DNA of 64,000 nucleotides from Roseovarius faecimaris (GCF_009762325.1 NZ_CP034348.1:2486501-2550500); one strand, 5' to 3'. Positions 52,984 through 62,019 are shown, counted from the first letter of the stretch. Numbers and translations: made by a program. Notes: a model not told the origin generated them from the sequence alone.

Positions 52984-53679
52984 ATGTCTGACAAGAGTTA
53001 CCCGAAATTCTGTCCCGTGGTGATGGCCGCGAGCTTGCTGGAACCGCGATGGACGATGTTGCTGCTCTGCGAGATGTGGTCGGGATCGACCCGCTTCAAC
53101 GAGATTCAGCGTGGCGTTCCGGGTATGTCACCGGGGCTGTTGTCTAAGCGGCTCAAAGAAATGGAGGCAAGCGGTTTGGTCAAGAAGACCAGCGGATCGA
53201 CGGGCAGACATGCCGAATATGTCACCACCGCCATGGCCGATGAGCTTGAACCGATCATCCGCAGCCTCGGGGAATGGGCCCATCGCAATATCGATTGCAA
53301 TGTTTCGCTGCAGGATCTGGATGCGCGGCTTCTGATGTGGAAAATCCGCGGCAAGATCGACCTTCTGCAAATGCCCAAGCGGAAAAGCGTCATCCAGTTC
53401 ATTTTACACGATGCGCCAAACGACACGGCGAACTACTGGCTGGTTGCCAAGCCCGGCGAGGAAACCGATCTGTGCTTTACCGACCCGAAATTCGACGTCG
53501 ATCTCTACGTTGTGTCCGAGTTGCGTGCGCTGACCTCTGCATTCATGGGGCATTCCACCTTTGAGCGAGAGATTGACCGTGGACAGATTTCGCTTTCGGG
53601 GAGCGATGCGCTGGCGCGAACGCTGACAAAATGGCTCGTGCGGAGCAGCTTTGCCGAGTTTGCGCAAATGCGGCTCTGA
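52984..53679 (+). CDS. HxlR-family winged-helix regulator with C-terminal extension, 231 aa
   Basis: Residues about 8-110 are an HxlR winged helix (PRWTMLLLCEMWSGSTRFNE, GMSPGLLSKRLKEMEASGLV, HAEYVTTAMADELEPIIRSL). Single-domain HxlR proteins end there, but this one has about 110 further residues resembling an SCP2/sterol-carrier-like ligand domain (DFYVVSELRAL-type strand-helix ending RTLTKWLVRSSFAEFAQ). The N-terminal Cys in PKFCPVVMAA is the usual redox- or aldehyde-sensing position. The ATG at 52984 follows GGAGG. It is divergent from the OsmC/methyltransferase operon, its likely target. Confidence 0.85.
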   Translation: MSDKSYPKFCPVVMAASLLEPRWTMLLLCEMWSGSTRFNEIQRGVPGMSPGLLSKRLKEMEASGLVKKTSGSTGRHAEYVTTAMADELEPIIRSLGEWAHRNIDCNVSLQDLDARLLMWKIRGKIDLLQMPKRKSVIQFILHDAPNDTANYWLVAKPGEETDLCFTDPKFDVDLYVVSELRALTSAFMGHSTFEREIDRGQISLSGSDALARTLTKWLVRSSFAEFAQMRL

Positions 53680-53769
53680 CCCGACGTGCAGGACTTAAAC
53701 GCGTGTCGCCGCTCGGGGCCCTGATCACCTCGCTCATCGCAGGTTCAAAGAACATCTATCGCGATCCAT

Positions 53770-53789
53770 TTTCGCCCCATGTGGCGAAA
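53770..53789. terminator. Hairpin between convergent genes
   Basis: TTTCGCC (53770-53776) and GGCGAAA (53783-53789) form a perfect 7-bp stem with a CCATGT loop in the 135-bp gap between the HxlR gene and the convergent hydrolase gene. Such A/T-flanked stems serve as bidirectional terminators; activity is not shown. Confidence 0.45.
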
Positions 53790-53814
53790 CAGAACGCTCC
53801 GAGAGTGCCGCAGG

Positions 53815-55821
53815 TCAGGAGAGTTTTCTTTCAATGGTATGGGACCGGTCGCGGCTGAATATCATTCTTCCCGACCAGGAAACTTCAATCGCGTTCTCGA
53901 TCAGGTAGCAATCGGTCGTGCAGGTCGTGCGTATGCGGGACGTCACAGAGGCACGCCCGTCCGGCCTGTCCACACTCATGGCATGAACAAAGACACTCTG
54001 CGCAGACGTTGGGTCGCTCGTCTGAATCCGGTGATCCGCCCATGTTTCGTAAGAGAATGTGGTGCAGATATCGCTGTAGTGCACGGTTGTAAGCGGTTGA
54101 TGCCACGCCATCGCGCAATCCGTGTCCCCATCCGCCCGGCGTGACCGGATCAGCCGTGGCGCCGCAAGCGTTTCAAAGGGCTTGTCCGCAGGCAAATCCT
54201 GCGGGGCGGGAAACGCCTCGCGCAATTCCTCCGGCATTTGCGGAAGCAGGGGCAAGCTCACACAGCCCGGCCGGACGGTCAGCCCCTCCATGCGCGGCGG
54301 CGTCCAGACAATCGGCCAGTAGGACGAGGCGATGGCCAATCTCATGCGGTGCCCGGCCCTGAAACGATAGGCGGTTGAATGAAACCGAAGACGAACCTTG
54401 CGCAGCCCGGCGCCTATAGCAGCCTCCGGGGCATCCAGTGCGTCGTCCAGCGCCAGGTTCAGCACGCAGAGGCCCACCCGTGACGACACCCCCTGAGGTG
54501 AAATGTCATTGAGCCGAAGACAAACCTGGCTGCGGGGATCTTTGACGTCCAGCTCCAGCTCAACCTCGACACTGCCATAGAGCAGCATGTCCTCGTCAAG
54601 CGGGGGTGTTTCAAAGAAAAGGCATCTTGCATCATCTTCGGACTGCTCAAGCGGCAGGCCCCCATACCGGCCGAAATACCCGGTATCGCCAGATGCCTGG
54701 CCATGCCGCAAATCCGTCGGCACGGGCCATTCGTCCGGGCAATCGGACGCAGCACAGGCCAGGATGTTATCCTTGGCCAGCCACATCTGCCGTATCTCGG
54801 TTTCGCATTTTGCCGGGCCGCTTTCGACCCACGCGCCATTGCGCATCTCAAGCGCATCCTGCGGCGGCTCGAATTCGCGCAACCAGACACGCAGCTTGGG
54901 CCAGCCTGGAGCCGGCGCACAGTCGGGCCGTAACCAGTGATCCCACCAGTCCAGGGCCACCTGCTGAAAGCCAATCGCCGGTCCGGGATGTCCATGATCG
55001 GGATAATGATGCCCCCAGGGCCCGACAATCCCCCAGACCTTGTCAGGGCAGGCATCGACCAGCGACATGACCGAGTTCGAATAACGGTCCGACCAGCCGC
55101 CCACCGAGAGCACCGGACATCCGATCCGCTCAACCTGATGCTTGACCGAGCCGTGTCGCCAATACGTGCCCCGGGCCTCCTCGCGCACCCAGTTTTCGAC
55201 CGGAGAGGCCAGGTTTTCGAGGCGCGCGAGCCAGCGCTCATACCAGTCGCTGCCGCTCTGAGGCGTCGGCGGCAAGGCCAGGATCGAAGGCAGGGTCGCC
55301 CCCCATTCGAACGTATCGGTGATCAGGCATCCGCCCTTGTGATGGATGTCGTCCTCATACCGGTCATGGGTGGCGCAGACCGCGATGACCGCCTTGAGCG
55401 CTTCGGGGGCATCGAGGCTGGCCTGGAGTGCCGCCGTACCGCCCCAGGAGGTGCCAAACATCCCGACCCGTCCGTTGCACCATTCCTGATCGGTCAGCCA
55501 CTCGATGATATGGCGCGCATCGCACAGCTCCTCCGGCGCGTACATATCCGGCATCACCCCATCACTATCGCCCGACCCGCGCATATCGACCCGCAGACTG
55601 ACATAGCCGTTCTGCGCAAGAAACGGATGGTTCCTTTCATCCCGGGCGCGGACCATGTCAGCTTTGCGATAGGGGATGTACTCGAAAAGCGCGGGCACTC
55701 CCCCCGTCGGGATCTGCGCCGGCATCCACATCCGGGCCGCCAGGCGCACGCCATCGGGCATCGGGATCCAGACATGCTCAATACTCCGAATGCCGGAGGC
55801 CGGGGTCGGCTGTCTATTCAT
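53815..55821 (-). CDS. CocE/NonD-family serine hydrolase (X-Pro dipeptidyl-peptidase-like), 668 aa
   Basis: An alpha/beta hydrolase with nucleophile Ser in VGMFGTSWGGTAALQ (about residue 120), a following cap, and the C-terminal beta-sandwich of the family (about 400-660), with FRAGHRMRLAIASSYWPIVW. The N-terminal strand-turn HVWIPMPDGVRLAARMWMPA is diagnostic. It hydrolyses esters or peptide-like amides. No signal peptide is seen. The ATG at 55821 is preferred, but an ATG at 55908 overlapping the binding-protein gene is possible. It follows the orphan binding-protein gene at 55896 and may hydrolyse the imported compound. Confidence 0.88.
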   Translation of the reverse strand: MNRQPTPASGIRSIEHVWIPMPDGVRLAARMWMPAQIPTGGVPALFEYIPYRKADMVRARDERNHPFLAQNGYVSLRVDMRGSGDSDGVMPDMYAPEELCDARHIIEWLTDQEWCNGRVGMFGTSWGGTAALQASLDAPEALKAVIAVCATHDRYEDDIHHKGGCLITDTFEWGATLPSILALPPTPQSGSDWYERWLARLENLASPVENWVREEARGTYWRHGSVKHQVERIGCPVLSVGGWSDRYSNSVMSLVDACPDKVWGIVGPWGHHYPDHGHPGPAIGFQQVALDWWDHWLRPDCAPAPGWPKLRVWLREFEPPQDALEMRNGAWVESGPAKCETEIRQMWLAKDNILACAASDCPDEWPVPTDLRHGQASGDTGYFGRYGGLPLEQSEDDARCLFFETPPLDEDMLLYGSVEVELELDVKDPRSQVCLRLNDISPQGVSSRVGLCVLNLALDDALDAPEAAIGAGLRKVRLRFHSTAYRFRAGHRMRLAIASSYWPIVWTPPRMEGLTVRPGCVSLPLLPQMPEELREAFPAPQDLPADKPFETLAAPRLIRSRRADGDTDCAMAWHQPLTTVHYSDICTTFSYETWADHRIQTSDPTSAQSVFVHAMSVDRPDGRASVTSRIRTTCTTDCYLIENAIEVSWSGRMIFSRDRSHTIERKLS

Positions 55822-55895
55822 TCCTTTGTCTCGCGGTGCGGCTTTGGCCGGGGTGGTCAGGCGCGTCTCTGCGACGCGCCCGGCCGGTCCTTGCC

Positions 55896-57479
55896 TCAAG
55901 CCATCCACCAGCGGCGGTGCAAACGGCTGTCATCCATCCGGCGGCTGACCCCGACAGGCCCATGCGCCAGCTTGTCGGAATGTCCGATGAGGATGTTCGC
56001 GAAGGCAAAGACCGACGTACCGCTTTCCTCCCAGAAAAGCCGTTGCGCTTCGTGATACATCTCTCGCCGCTTGGCCTCGTCGGGTTCGGCCCGCGCGCTG
56101 ACCAGCAGCCCGTCGAAGGTTGCGTTTCGGAAGGCGCTGGAGTTCCAGTCGCTCTCGGAGGTGTAGGTCGAGCTGAACATCCAATCAATCGTCGGGCGCC
56201 CGTTCCAGTAGACCATGCACCACGGAACCTGCAGCCAGACCTCGGACCAATACCCGTCAGCCGGACGCCTGTCGACCTCGACATTCATACCCGCGTCCGC
56301 CATCGAGGATTGCATCAGCACCGCGGCGTCCACCGCTCCGCCGAATGCCCCGTCCGATGTGGACAGCGTCAGATCAATCGCATCGAACCCCGCTTGCTTG
56401 AGATGGAACCTCGCCTTGTCAGGGTCGTATTCTCGTTGCTCCAGCTGATCGTTGTAAAACTGCTGACCGCTGCTGATCGGAAGGTCGTTACCCACCGTGC
56501 CATAGCCCGACAGCACCTTGTCGACGATTTCCTGACGGTTGATGCCCCATTTCACCGCGTTGCGCAGATGGCCATTGGTGAAAGGGTCCATGTCGGCGCG
56601 CATATCGCAGGTGTAGTGCTGCGTGGCCGACACCTGCACCAGCTCAAAGCCGGGCGCATCGGCCAGCCGCCCGGCAGTCTTGGTTTCGGGAGAGCCAATG
56701 GCGTGCAATGTGTTGGACAAAAGGCCTGACATACGCGCGCCCGGATCGGTGATGTTGAGCAGTTCGACCTCATCGAAATGGCCGTCATCCTCACGATAGT
56801 AGTTGGCAAATTTGCGGCCCAGATACTGAACCCCCGGCTGCCAGTCTTCGGTGACATAAGGCCCGGTGCCGCCAACGGTCCAATCCTCGGTTCCTTCCGC
56901 TCCGATCAGCAACGCAAAGGCCGACAGATGGGTCGGCAGATCGAAATTGACCTCTTTTTGCTTGATGATCACCGTGTCGGGGCCATCTGCACGCAGCTCC
57001 TCGAAATTCTGAACGATCTGCTGCGCTTCGGCCGCGCGGTTGTTTTCGCTCAGATGCTGGTTCAGCGACCAGACCACATCATCGGCCGTGAGCGTCTTGC
57101 CATTATGGAATTCGACGCCCTGACGCAGTTTGATCGCCCAGGTGCCATCGGCATTGCCTTCCCAGCTTTCTGCAAGACTGGGTTGCGGCGTGCCGTTCTC
57201 GTCGATTTCGACGAGCGTGTCATAGCTCGACAGGATCGACATGGTCGGATGGTCCGCCCCAGCCATTTCGAGCGGATTGAAGGTGTCGGTCGACGCCCCG
57301 CCATCAGCCCCGGCCTTCAGGCTGCCGCCCTTTTGCGGCGTCATCGCCAGTGCTTCAGACCACAGTCCACCCGCCATCGCGACGCTCAATCCTGCGGTCG
57401 CCGCGCTGCGCATGAAATCACGACGCGAGATACCGGACTGCGCACGTTCCTTGAGTACCGCAAGCTTGCGATCTTCCAT
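55896..57479 (-). CDS. DppA/OppA-type ABC substrate-binding protein with Tat signal, orphan, 527 aa
   Basis: A family 5 solute-binding protein with a Tat signal (GISRRDFMRSAATAGLSVAM). Mature features include SLAESWEGNADGTWAIKLRQ, GVEFHNGKTLTADDVVWSLN and GYWSEVWLQVPWCMVYWNG. It is clearly paralogous to the protein at 40572 (both share GVEFH-x-GKTLT, GYWS-x-VW and PWC motifs). No permease or ATPase genes lie beside it. It is divergent from the XRE-cupin regulator across a 202-bp gap holding two inverted repeats. Confidence 0.88.
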   Translation of the reverse strand: MEDRKLAVLKERAQSGISRRDFMRSAATAGLSVAMAGGLWSEALAMTPQKGGSLKAGADGGASTDTFNPLEMAGADHPTMSILSSYDTLVEIDENGTPQPSLAESWEGNADGTWAIKLRQGVEFHNGKTLTADDVVWSLNQHLSENNRAAEAQQIVQNFEELRADGPDTVIIKQKEVNFDLPTHLSAFALLIGAEGTEDWTVGGTGPYVTEDWQPGVQYLGRKFANYYREDDGHFDEVELLNITDPGARMSGLLSNTLHAIGSPETKTAGRLADAPGFELVQVSATQHYTCDMRADMDPFTNGHLRNAVKWGINRQEIVDKVLSGYGTVGNDLPISSGQQFYNDQLEQREYDPDKARFHLKQAGFDAIDLTLSTSDGAFGGAVDAAVLMQSSMADAGMNVEVDRRPADGYWSEVWLQVPWCMVYWNGRPTIDWMFSSTYTSESDWNSSAFRNATFDGLLVSARAEPDEAKRREMYHEAQRLFWEESGTSVFAFANILIGHSDKLAHGPVGVSRRMDDSRLHRRWWMA

Positions 57480-57578
57480 TGTGTCTTCCCCTCTGTTGTT
57501 GAGCGCCTTGCGCGCTTGCGTTTGACGGACCCGGAAAAGCGGCCGAGTCGCCGTATGTTTTGGACATATTTCTTCCTA

Positions 57579-57607
57579 TATAAGAATTATGCAAGTAAAT
57601 TCTTATA
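57579..57607. promoter_or_regulatory. Inverted repeat operator candidate, TATAAGAATT-N9-AATTCTTATA
   Basis: Perfect 10-bp arms (57579-57588 and 57598-57607) with a nine-base spacer, strongly AT-rich in a GC-rich genome, in the divergent gap between the orphan binding-protein gene and the XRE-cupin gene. Its size and symmetry fit a dimeric HTH protein; the adjacent XRE-cupin regulator is the natural candidate. Confidence 0.6.
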
Positions 57608-57628
57608 TTGACGTTTTTTACCTCATCC

Positions 57629-57649
57629 ATTCCACTACACCTATGGAAT
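57629..57649. promoter_or_regulatory. Second inverted repeat, ATTCCA-N9-TGGAAT
   Basis: Perfect 6-bp arms (57629-57634 and 57644-57649) separated by nine bases, 33 bases upstream of the XRE-cupin start. It has the same spacer length as the neighbouring larger repeat but a different half-site, so it may be a separate site or part of the promoter. Confidence 0.4.
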
Positions 57650-57681
57650 AGCGGGCAATCCGACCGGCATGAGGGGGCCAT

Positions 57682-58356
57682 ATGGACAAAACTGCAGTCA
57701 TACATAACATGGCCAAGAGCTTGCTGTCGGTGGGGTCCGAAATCCGTCAGCTCCGTAAGGCGCGGCAGATGACCCTGAAATCGCTCAGCGAAGCCAGCGG
57801 TGTATCGCTGAGCCATCTCAGCGCCATCGAGCGAGGCACGGCGCAGCCCTCCATGGATGTGCTGAACAGCGTGGCCACCGCCCTGTCAGTGACACCGGAC
57901 TGGTTCTTTGCGCGCAGGTCCGGCGATGGCCCGATCGAGCAAGCCTGCGTCGTGCGCGCGCAGAACCGGCGCAATCTGAATTCGCTCTACCAGCAGTCGG
58001 TGCGGGAGCTGGGCTATACCGATGCGCTGCTTTCCAGCTCAATCGGTGGCGACTTTTACATGGGCATGACGGTCTACGAGCCATACTCCGATCAATACGA
58101 GGATACGCTGCTCAAACATATCGGCGAAGTTCATGCCTTTATGATCGAAGGCGAGCTACAGGTTCAGATCGCGGATGAGGTGATCACTTTGCATGAGGGG
58201 GATAGCTATAGCTGTGATGCCGAAATCCCCCACCGTGCCATTAACCTGTCGGACAAGCCCGCCCGCCTGATCTGGGCGATATCGCCCGTCGTGATTCCCA
58301 AGGACGTGCTGGACAGCGACGATGACACAAGCGCCACAGAGAAAGACGAAAAATGA
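57682..58356 (+). CDS. XRE-HTH/cupin transcriptional regulator, 224 aa
   Basis: An N-terminal XRE helix-turn-helix (residues about 15-70: IRQLRKARQMTLKSLSEASG, SLSHLSAIERGTAQPSMDVL) is followed by a C-terminal cupin (about 140-205: EGELQVQIADEVITLHEGDS, SYSCDAEIPHRAINLSD). This architecture is typical of regulators of polyamine and amino-acid catabolism that sense a small ligand. The stop overlaps the start of the demethylase-like gene by four bases, so it regulates at least its own operon and probably the divergent binding-protein gene. Confidence 0.93.
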   Translation: MDKTAVIHNMAKSLLSVGSEIRQLRKARQMTLKSLSEASGVSLSHLSAIERGTAQPSMDVLNSVATALSVTPDWFFARRSGDGPIEQACVVRAQNRRNLNSLYQQSVRELGYTDALLSSSIGGDFYMGMTVYEPYSDQYEDTLLKHIGEVHAFMIEGELQVQIADEVITLHEGDSYSCDAEIPHRAINLSDKPARLIWAISPVVIPKDVLDSDDDTSATEKDEK

Positions 58357-60398
58357 CCCGCGATCCACTTCTGCAACCCTACCAGCTCAGACATCTGACG
58401 CTGAAGAACCGGATCATGACCACAAGCCACGAACCGGCCTATCCCGAGGATGGCATGCCCAAGGCACGCTATGCGGCCTATCACGCCGAGCGCGCCAAAG
58501 CGGGTGTGGCTTTGGCCATGACCGCCGGGTCGGCGGCGGTGTCACGCGACAGCCCGCCGGTCTTTAACAATATCCTGGCCTACAAGGACGAGGTCGTACC
58601 CTGGATCAAGCAACTGACTGATGCCTGCCACGATCATGGCTGCGCCGTGATGATTCAACTTACCCATCTCGGGCGCCGGACGGGCTGGAACAAGGGCGAC
58701 TGGCTGCCGTCTGTTTCGTCCTCGAAACACCGCGAACCCGCGCACCGCGCTTTTCCCAAGCGCGCCGAAGACTGGGACATCGCGAGGATCATCTCTGACT
58801 TCGCGGATGCCACGGAGCGGATGAAAGAGGGGGGCATGGATGGCGTCGAACTACAGGTCTATGGGCACCTGCTTGATCAGTTCTGGTCGCCGCTCACCAA
58901 TGATCTCGAGGGGGAGTATGGCCGGAGCACGCTGGAAAGCCGCTTGAAATTCCCGATGGATGTCTTGCGCGCGATCCGGGCTCGGGTCGGCGATGAGTTC
59001 ATCGTCGGATTGCGATACACCGCCGATGAGGCAGAGGCGGGCGGGATCACACCGCAGGAAGGAATTGAGATTTCAAAGCGGCTGGCGGCATGCGGCATGG
59101 TCGATTTTCTCAATGTGATCCGGGGCCGCATCCACACGGACCCGGCCATGACCGATGTGATCCCGGTGCAGGGGATGAAAAGCGCCCCGCATCTCGATTT
59201 CGCAGGCGAGGTAAAGAAGGCGACAGGTATGCCCACGTTCCACGCCGCCCGCATTCCGGACGTGGCCACCGCCCGTCATGCTGTGGCCGAGGGACTTCTG
59301 GATATGGTGGGCATGACCCGCGCGCATATGGCCGACCCGCATATCGTGCAAAAGATAATGGACGGGCGCGAAGACGACATCCGTCCCTGTGTCGGAGCCA
59401 CCTATTGCCTTGACCGCATCTATCAGGCCGGCGAGGCGCTTTGCATCCACAACCCGTCGACGGGGCGCGAGCTGTCCATGCCGCATGTGATCACTCCGGC
59501 GCAAACCCGCCGCAAGATCGTTGTCGTCGGTGCAGGCCCGGGCGGCCTCGAAGCGGCACGCGTTGCGGCAGAGCGCGGCCACGAGGTGACGGTGTTCGAA
59601 GCGCAGCCCGACCCCGGCGGACAAATCCGCCTGACCGCCCGGAACAGGCGGCGGGCCGAAATGATCGGCATTATCTATTGGCGCATGGCGCAATGTGCCG
59701 CGCGCGACGTGACCTTTCACTTCAACACCATCGCGGAGGCCGCAGATGTGACAGCGCTTTCGCCTGACGTGGCGATCATTGCGACGGGCGGGCTGCCGAA
59801 CATGGAACTTTTCGAAACCGGCAAGGAGCAACCCCTCGCCGTCAGCGCCTGGGACATCATTTCGGGCGATGTCAAACCTGCGGACAACATTCTGATCTAT
59901 GATGAAAGCGGAGATCATCCGGCCCTGATGGCTGCGGAAGTGGCGGCCGAGGCAGGGTCCAGGGTCGAAGTCATGACACCCGATCGCACCTTCGCGCCCG
60001 ATATCATGGGAATGAACCTCGTGCCTTACATGCGCGCCCTGCAGGACAAGGAAGTCACCTTCACCGTAGCGCGCCGGCTTCTGGATGTGAGCCGCGACGG
60101 CAATTTGCTGAAGGCCCGGATCGGGACCGATTACAGCAATCACACCAGCGAAAAAGCTTATGAACAGGTGGTGGTGAATTACGGAACGCTGCCGCTGGAC
60201 GATCTCTATTTCGACCTGAAACCCCTGTCATCCAACCTTGGCGCGGTGGATTACGATGCGTTGACCTCCGGGCGCCCCCAGGCCGAGCTCCGCAATCCCG
60301 ATGGGGCCTTTCAGGTGTTCCGCATCGGTGATGCGGTCAGTGCAAGGAATACCCACGCAGCCATCTATGACGCCCTGAGGCTGGTTAAGGACATGTGA
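58353..60398 (+). CDS. NADH:flavin oxidoreductase / N-methylproline demethylase-like flavoprotein, second copy, 681 aa
   Basis: Same architecture as the protein at 49303: an FMN barrel (LLQPYQLRHLTLKNRIMTTS), an iron-sulfur region, and a FAD/NAD(P)-binding part (IVVVGAGPGGLEAARVAAER). The cluster region is RPCVGATYCLDRIYQAGEAL followed by CIHNPSTGRE, so Cys-x5-Cys-x11-Cys with alanine at the usual second ligand position; spacing otherwise matches trimethylamine dehydrogenase. It should oxidise an N-methylated substrate with release of formaldehyde. It overlaps the XRE-cupin gene. The sequence is close to known N-methylproline/stachydrine demethylases. Confidence 0.88.
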   Translation: MTRDPLLQPYQLRHLTLKNRIMTTSHEPAYPEDGMPKARYAAYHAERAKAGVALAMTAGSAAVSRDSPPVFNNILAYKDEVVPWIKQLTDACHDHGCAVMIQLTHLGRRTGWNKGDWLPSVSSSKHREPAHRAFPKRAEDWDIARIISDFADATERMKEGGMDGVELQVYGHLLDQFWSPLTNDLEGEYGRSTLESRLKFPMDVLRAIRARVGDEFIVGLRYTADEAEAGGITPQEGIEISKRLAACGMVDFLNVIRGRIHTDPAMTDVIPVQGMKSAPHLDFAGEVKKATGMPTFHAARIPDVATARHAVAEGLLDMVGMTRAHMADPHIVQKIMDGREDDIRPCVGATYCLDRIYQAGEALCIHNPSTGRELSMPHVITPAQTRRKIVVVGAGPGGLEAARVAAERGHEVTVFEAQPDPGGQIRLTARNRRRAEMIGIIYWRMAQCAARDVTFHFNTIAEAADVTALSPDVAIIATGGLPNMELFETGKEQPLAVSAWDIISGDVKPADNILIYDESGDHPALMAAEVAAEAGSRVEVMTPDRTFAPDIMGMNLVPYMRALQDKEVTFTVARRLLDVSRDGNLLKARIGTDYSNHTSEKAYEQVVVNYGTLPLDDLYFDLKPLSSNLGAVDYDALTSGRPQAELRNPDGAFQVFRIGDAVSARNTHAAIYDALRLVKDM

Positions 60399-60438
60399 AA
60401 TCTGTGGCAGCCCGTTGGTGTTAACGCCGTCTGCCCGA

Positions 60439-61269
60439 TCATGACGTCAGAAGCATGCCTGCCCCAACACAGATCAGGGCCGCGCCGGCCGTCTTCGCGA
60501 CGACCTCTCCCCTCGGCGCCAGTTTCTCGATCAGAACATATGCGGTAAGGCCCACGATCCAGTATAGGTTCATGATGCCGCCAACGAAGAGCAGCGCCAT
60601 CAGCGCCCAGCAGCAGCCCAGGCAATAGGTTCCATGTTCTACCCCCATGCGGATAGCGCCCGTGCCGCCCGGCCGGTGATGGTCCGCGAGGAACTGTCCG
60701 GGGGCCCGGCAGTGTTTGAGGCACGCGGTCTTGATCGGTGTAAACTGGTAAAGACCCGCCGCGATCAGAACGAGCGCCGCGAGCCCCCGCCCCTCAAGCG
60801 TCATCATCGCCCCCGCGACAAGGCCCAGCGCCTCCATCGACCATTGTCCGAAGGTAGCGACCGCGCTGAACCCCGCCCAGGCCATCAGATACCCGGTGAG
60901 CAGCAGACCGCTATGTGCCGCGGACTGATTGGCATCCGGCCCCATGCGCTTCACCGCGGCAAACAAAAGCACAAGCGGGGCTGCACTGGGCGTCATCATG
61001 GCGATCATCATGACCCACCACATCAAGAACACGACCAACGCATAAGAGAGCGACCAGTGAGGTTGCATCGGCATGCTCATCGGCTCTCCGATTGGCCGGG
61101 CCATGCGTGTCATCTCAATCGCGGACATGTTCATGCCAATGCCGAACACCGTGTAGGCGGCGGCAATCAAGACCAGAACGACCATGGCGAACAAGACAAT
61201 GAGGCCGTCGCGGCGGAGCATTCTTTCAACTGCTCCGCCGCCTGCTTGGATGTCAGGCACTGACCACAC
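60439..61269 (-). CDS. DUF2182 predicted metal-binding membrane protein, 276 aa
   Basis: A multi-pass inner-membrane protein (about seven segments) with the family's Met/His/Cys-rich elements: FLMWWVMMIAMMTPSAAPLV, TACLKHCRAPGQFLADHH, and GVEHGTYCLGCCWALMALLF. These residues suggest metal binding or transport. The GTG at 61269 keeps the conserved VERMLRRDGLIVLF stretch; it overlaps the end of the DUF1326 gene, so the pair is translationally coupled. DUF2182 and DUF1326 genes are commonly adjacent; the joint function is unknown. Confidence 0.85.
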   Translation of the reverse strand: MWSVPDIQAGGGAVERMLRRDGLIVLFAMVVLVLIAAAYTVFGIGMNMSAIEMTRMARPIGEPMSMPMQPHWSLSYALVVFLMWWVMMIAMMTPSAAPLVLLFAAVKRMGPDANQSAAHSGLLLTGYLMAWAGFSAVATFGQWSMEALGLVAGAMMTLEGRGLAALVLIAAGLYQFTPIKTACLKHCRAPGQFLADHHRPGGTGAIRMGVEHGTYCLGCCWALMALLFVGGIMNLYWIVGLTAYVLIEKLAPRGEVVAKTAGAALICVGAGMLLTS

Positions 61270-61888
61270 CCTCGCCCGTCAGGTGCAGCTTCGCGATATG
61301 CGCGTGCGTCTTGTCAAAGGCCAGACTGATCTCTCCGCCGGTCGTCTTTGATGTTCCGGACGCCATTTCCGCATGGCGGAACTCGAAACCGTGCGGCAAC
61401 TGGATTGAAATCCGGTGCGGCGCGCCGGTGACAATGTGGGGAATGGGAACAAGATCGATATCGAACACGCCCTCGACCCTGGCCCTGCCCGTGCGTTCCT
61501 CTCCATCCCAATCCAGATCGATCCTCGCGCTGAGCGTCGGATGCTTGGTCGGGCTCATCGCGCCATAGACAAACCACATCGTCGCCATTTCGGCGGTGTC
61601 CTGACCGGTCATGATCGCTTCGAGCGCGGCCTTCTGCTCGGCCGTTGCCGCCTCGTCCACAATCAGTTGCATCTGCCCGTCACCCCCGTGGATCGGCCCG
61701 GGCCAGTAATACACCGCCGCCGCGCGCAACCCGTCGAGATTGACGTCACCATAGTGCCCGGCTTCAATGTCATAGACGATAACGGCTTCGCAGTTGCCGG
61801 TCGTCGGCAGAACGCCGAACTGGCAGGGGCAACCGAAGTTGCAATTGCAGTTCACCATTTCCTCGCCTTTTATGCTCCAGTCGATCAT
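61253..61888 (-). CDS. DUF1326 protein, 211 aa
   Basis: The ATG at 61888 is preceded by AAAGGAG and starts MIDWSIKGEEMVNCNC. The cysteine motif CNCNFGCPCQFGVLPTTGNC (residues about 14-33) is diagnostic of DUF1326 and looks like a metal site. The rest is beta-rich (LSARIDLDWDGEERTGRARV). No signal peptide is seen. It overlaps the DUF2182 membrane-protein gene downstream, with which it probably acts in metal handling. Confidence 0.88.
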   Translation of the reverse strand: MIDWSIKGEEMVNCNCNFGCPCQFGVLPTTGNCEAVIVYDIEAGHYGDVNLDGLRAAAVYYWPGPIHGGDGQMQLIVDEAATAEQKAALEAIMTGQDTAEMATMWFVYGAMSPTKHPTLSARIDLDWDGEERTGRARVEGVFDIDLVPIPHIVTGAPHRISIQLPHGFEFRHAEMASGTSKTTGGEISLAFDKTHAHIAKLHLTGEGVVSA

Positions 61889-62019
61889 GTCCCTTACTCC
61901 TTTGTCGGGGTTGATATGACTGCTCGCGGAGCCTCTGATTTTGCCGGGTTTTGTGGTTCCCGGGTTGATGATCGCCCTAGCGGGATGGGCAGCACTGCGC
62001 GGGGCCTTCCCTCCCCCTG

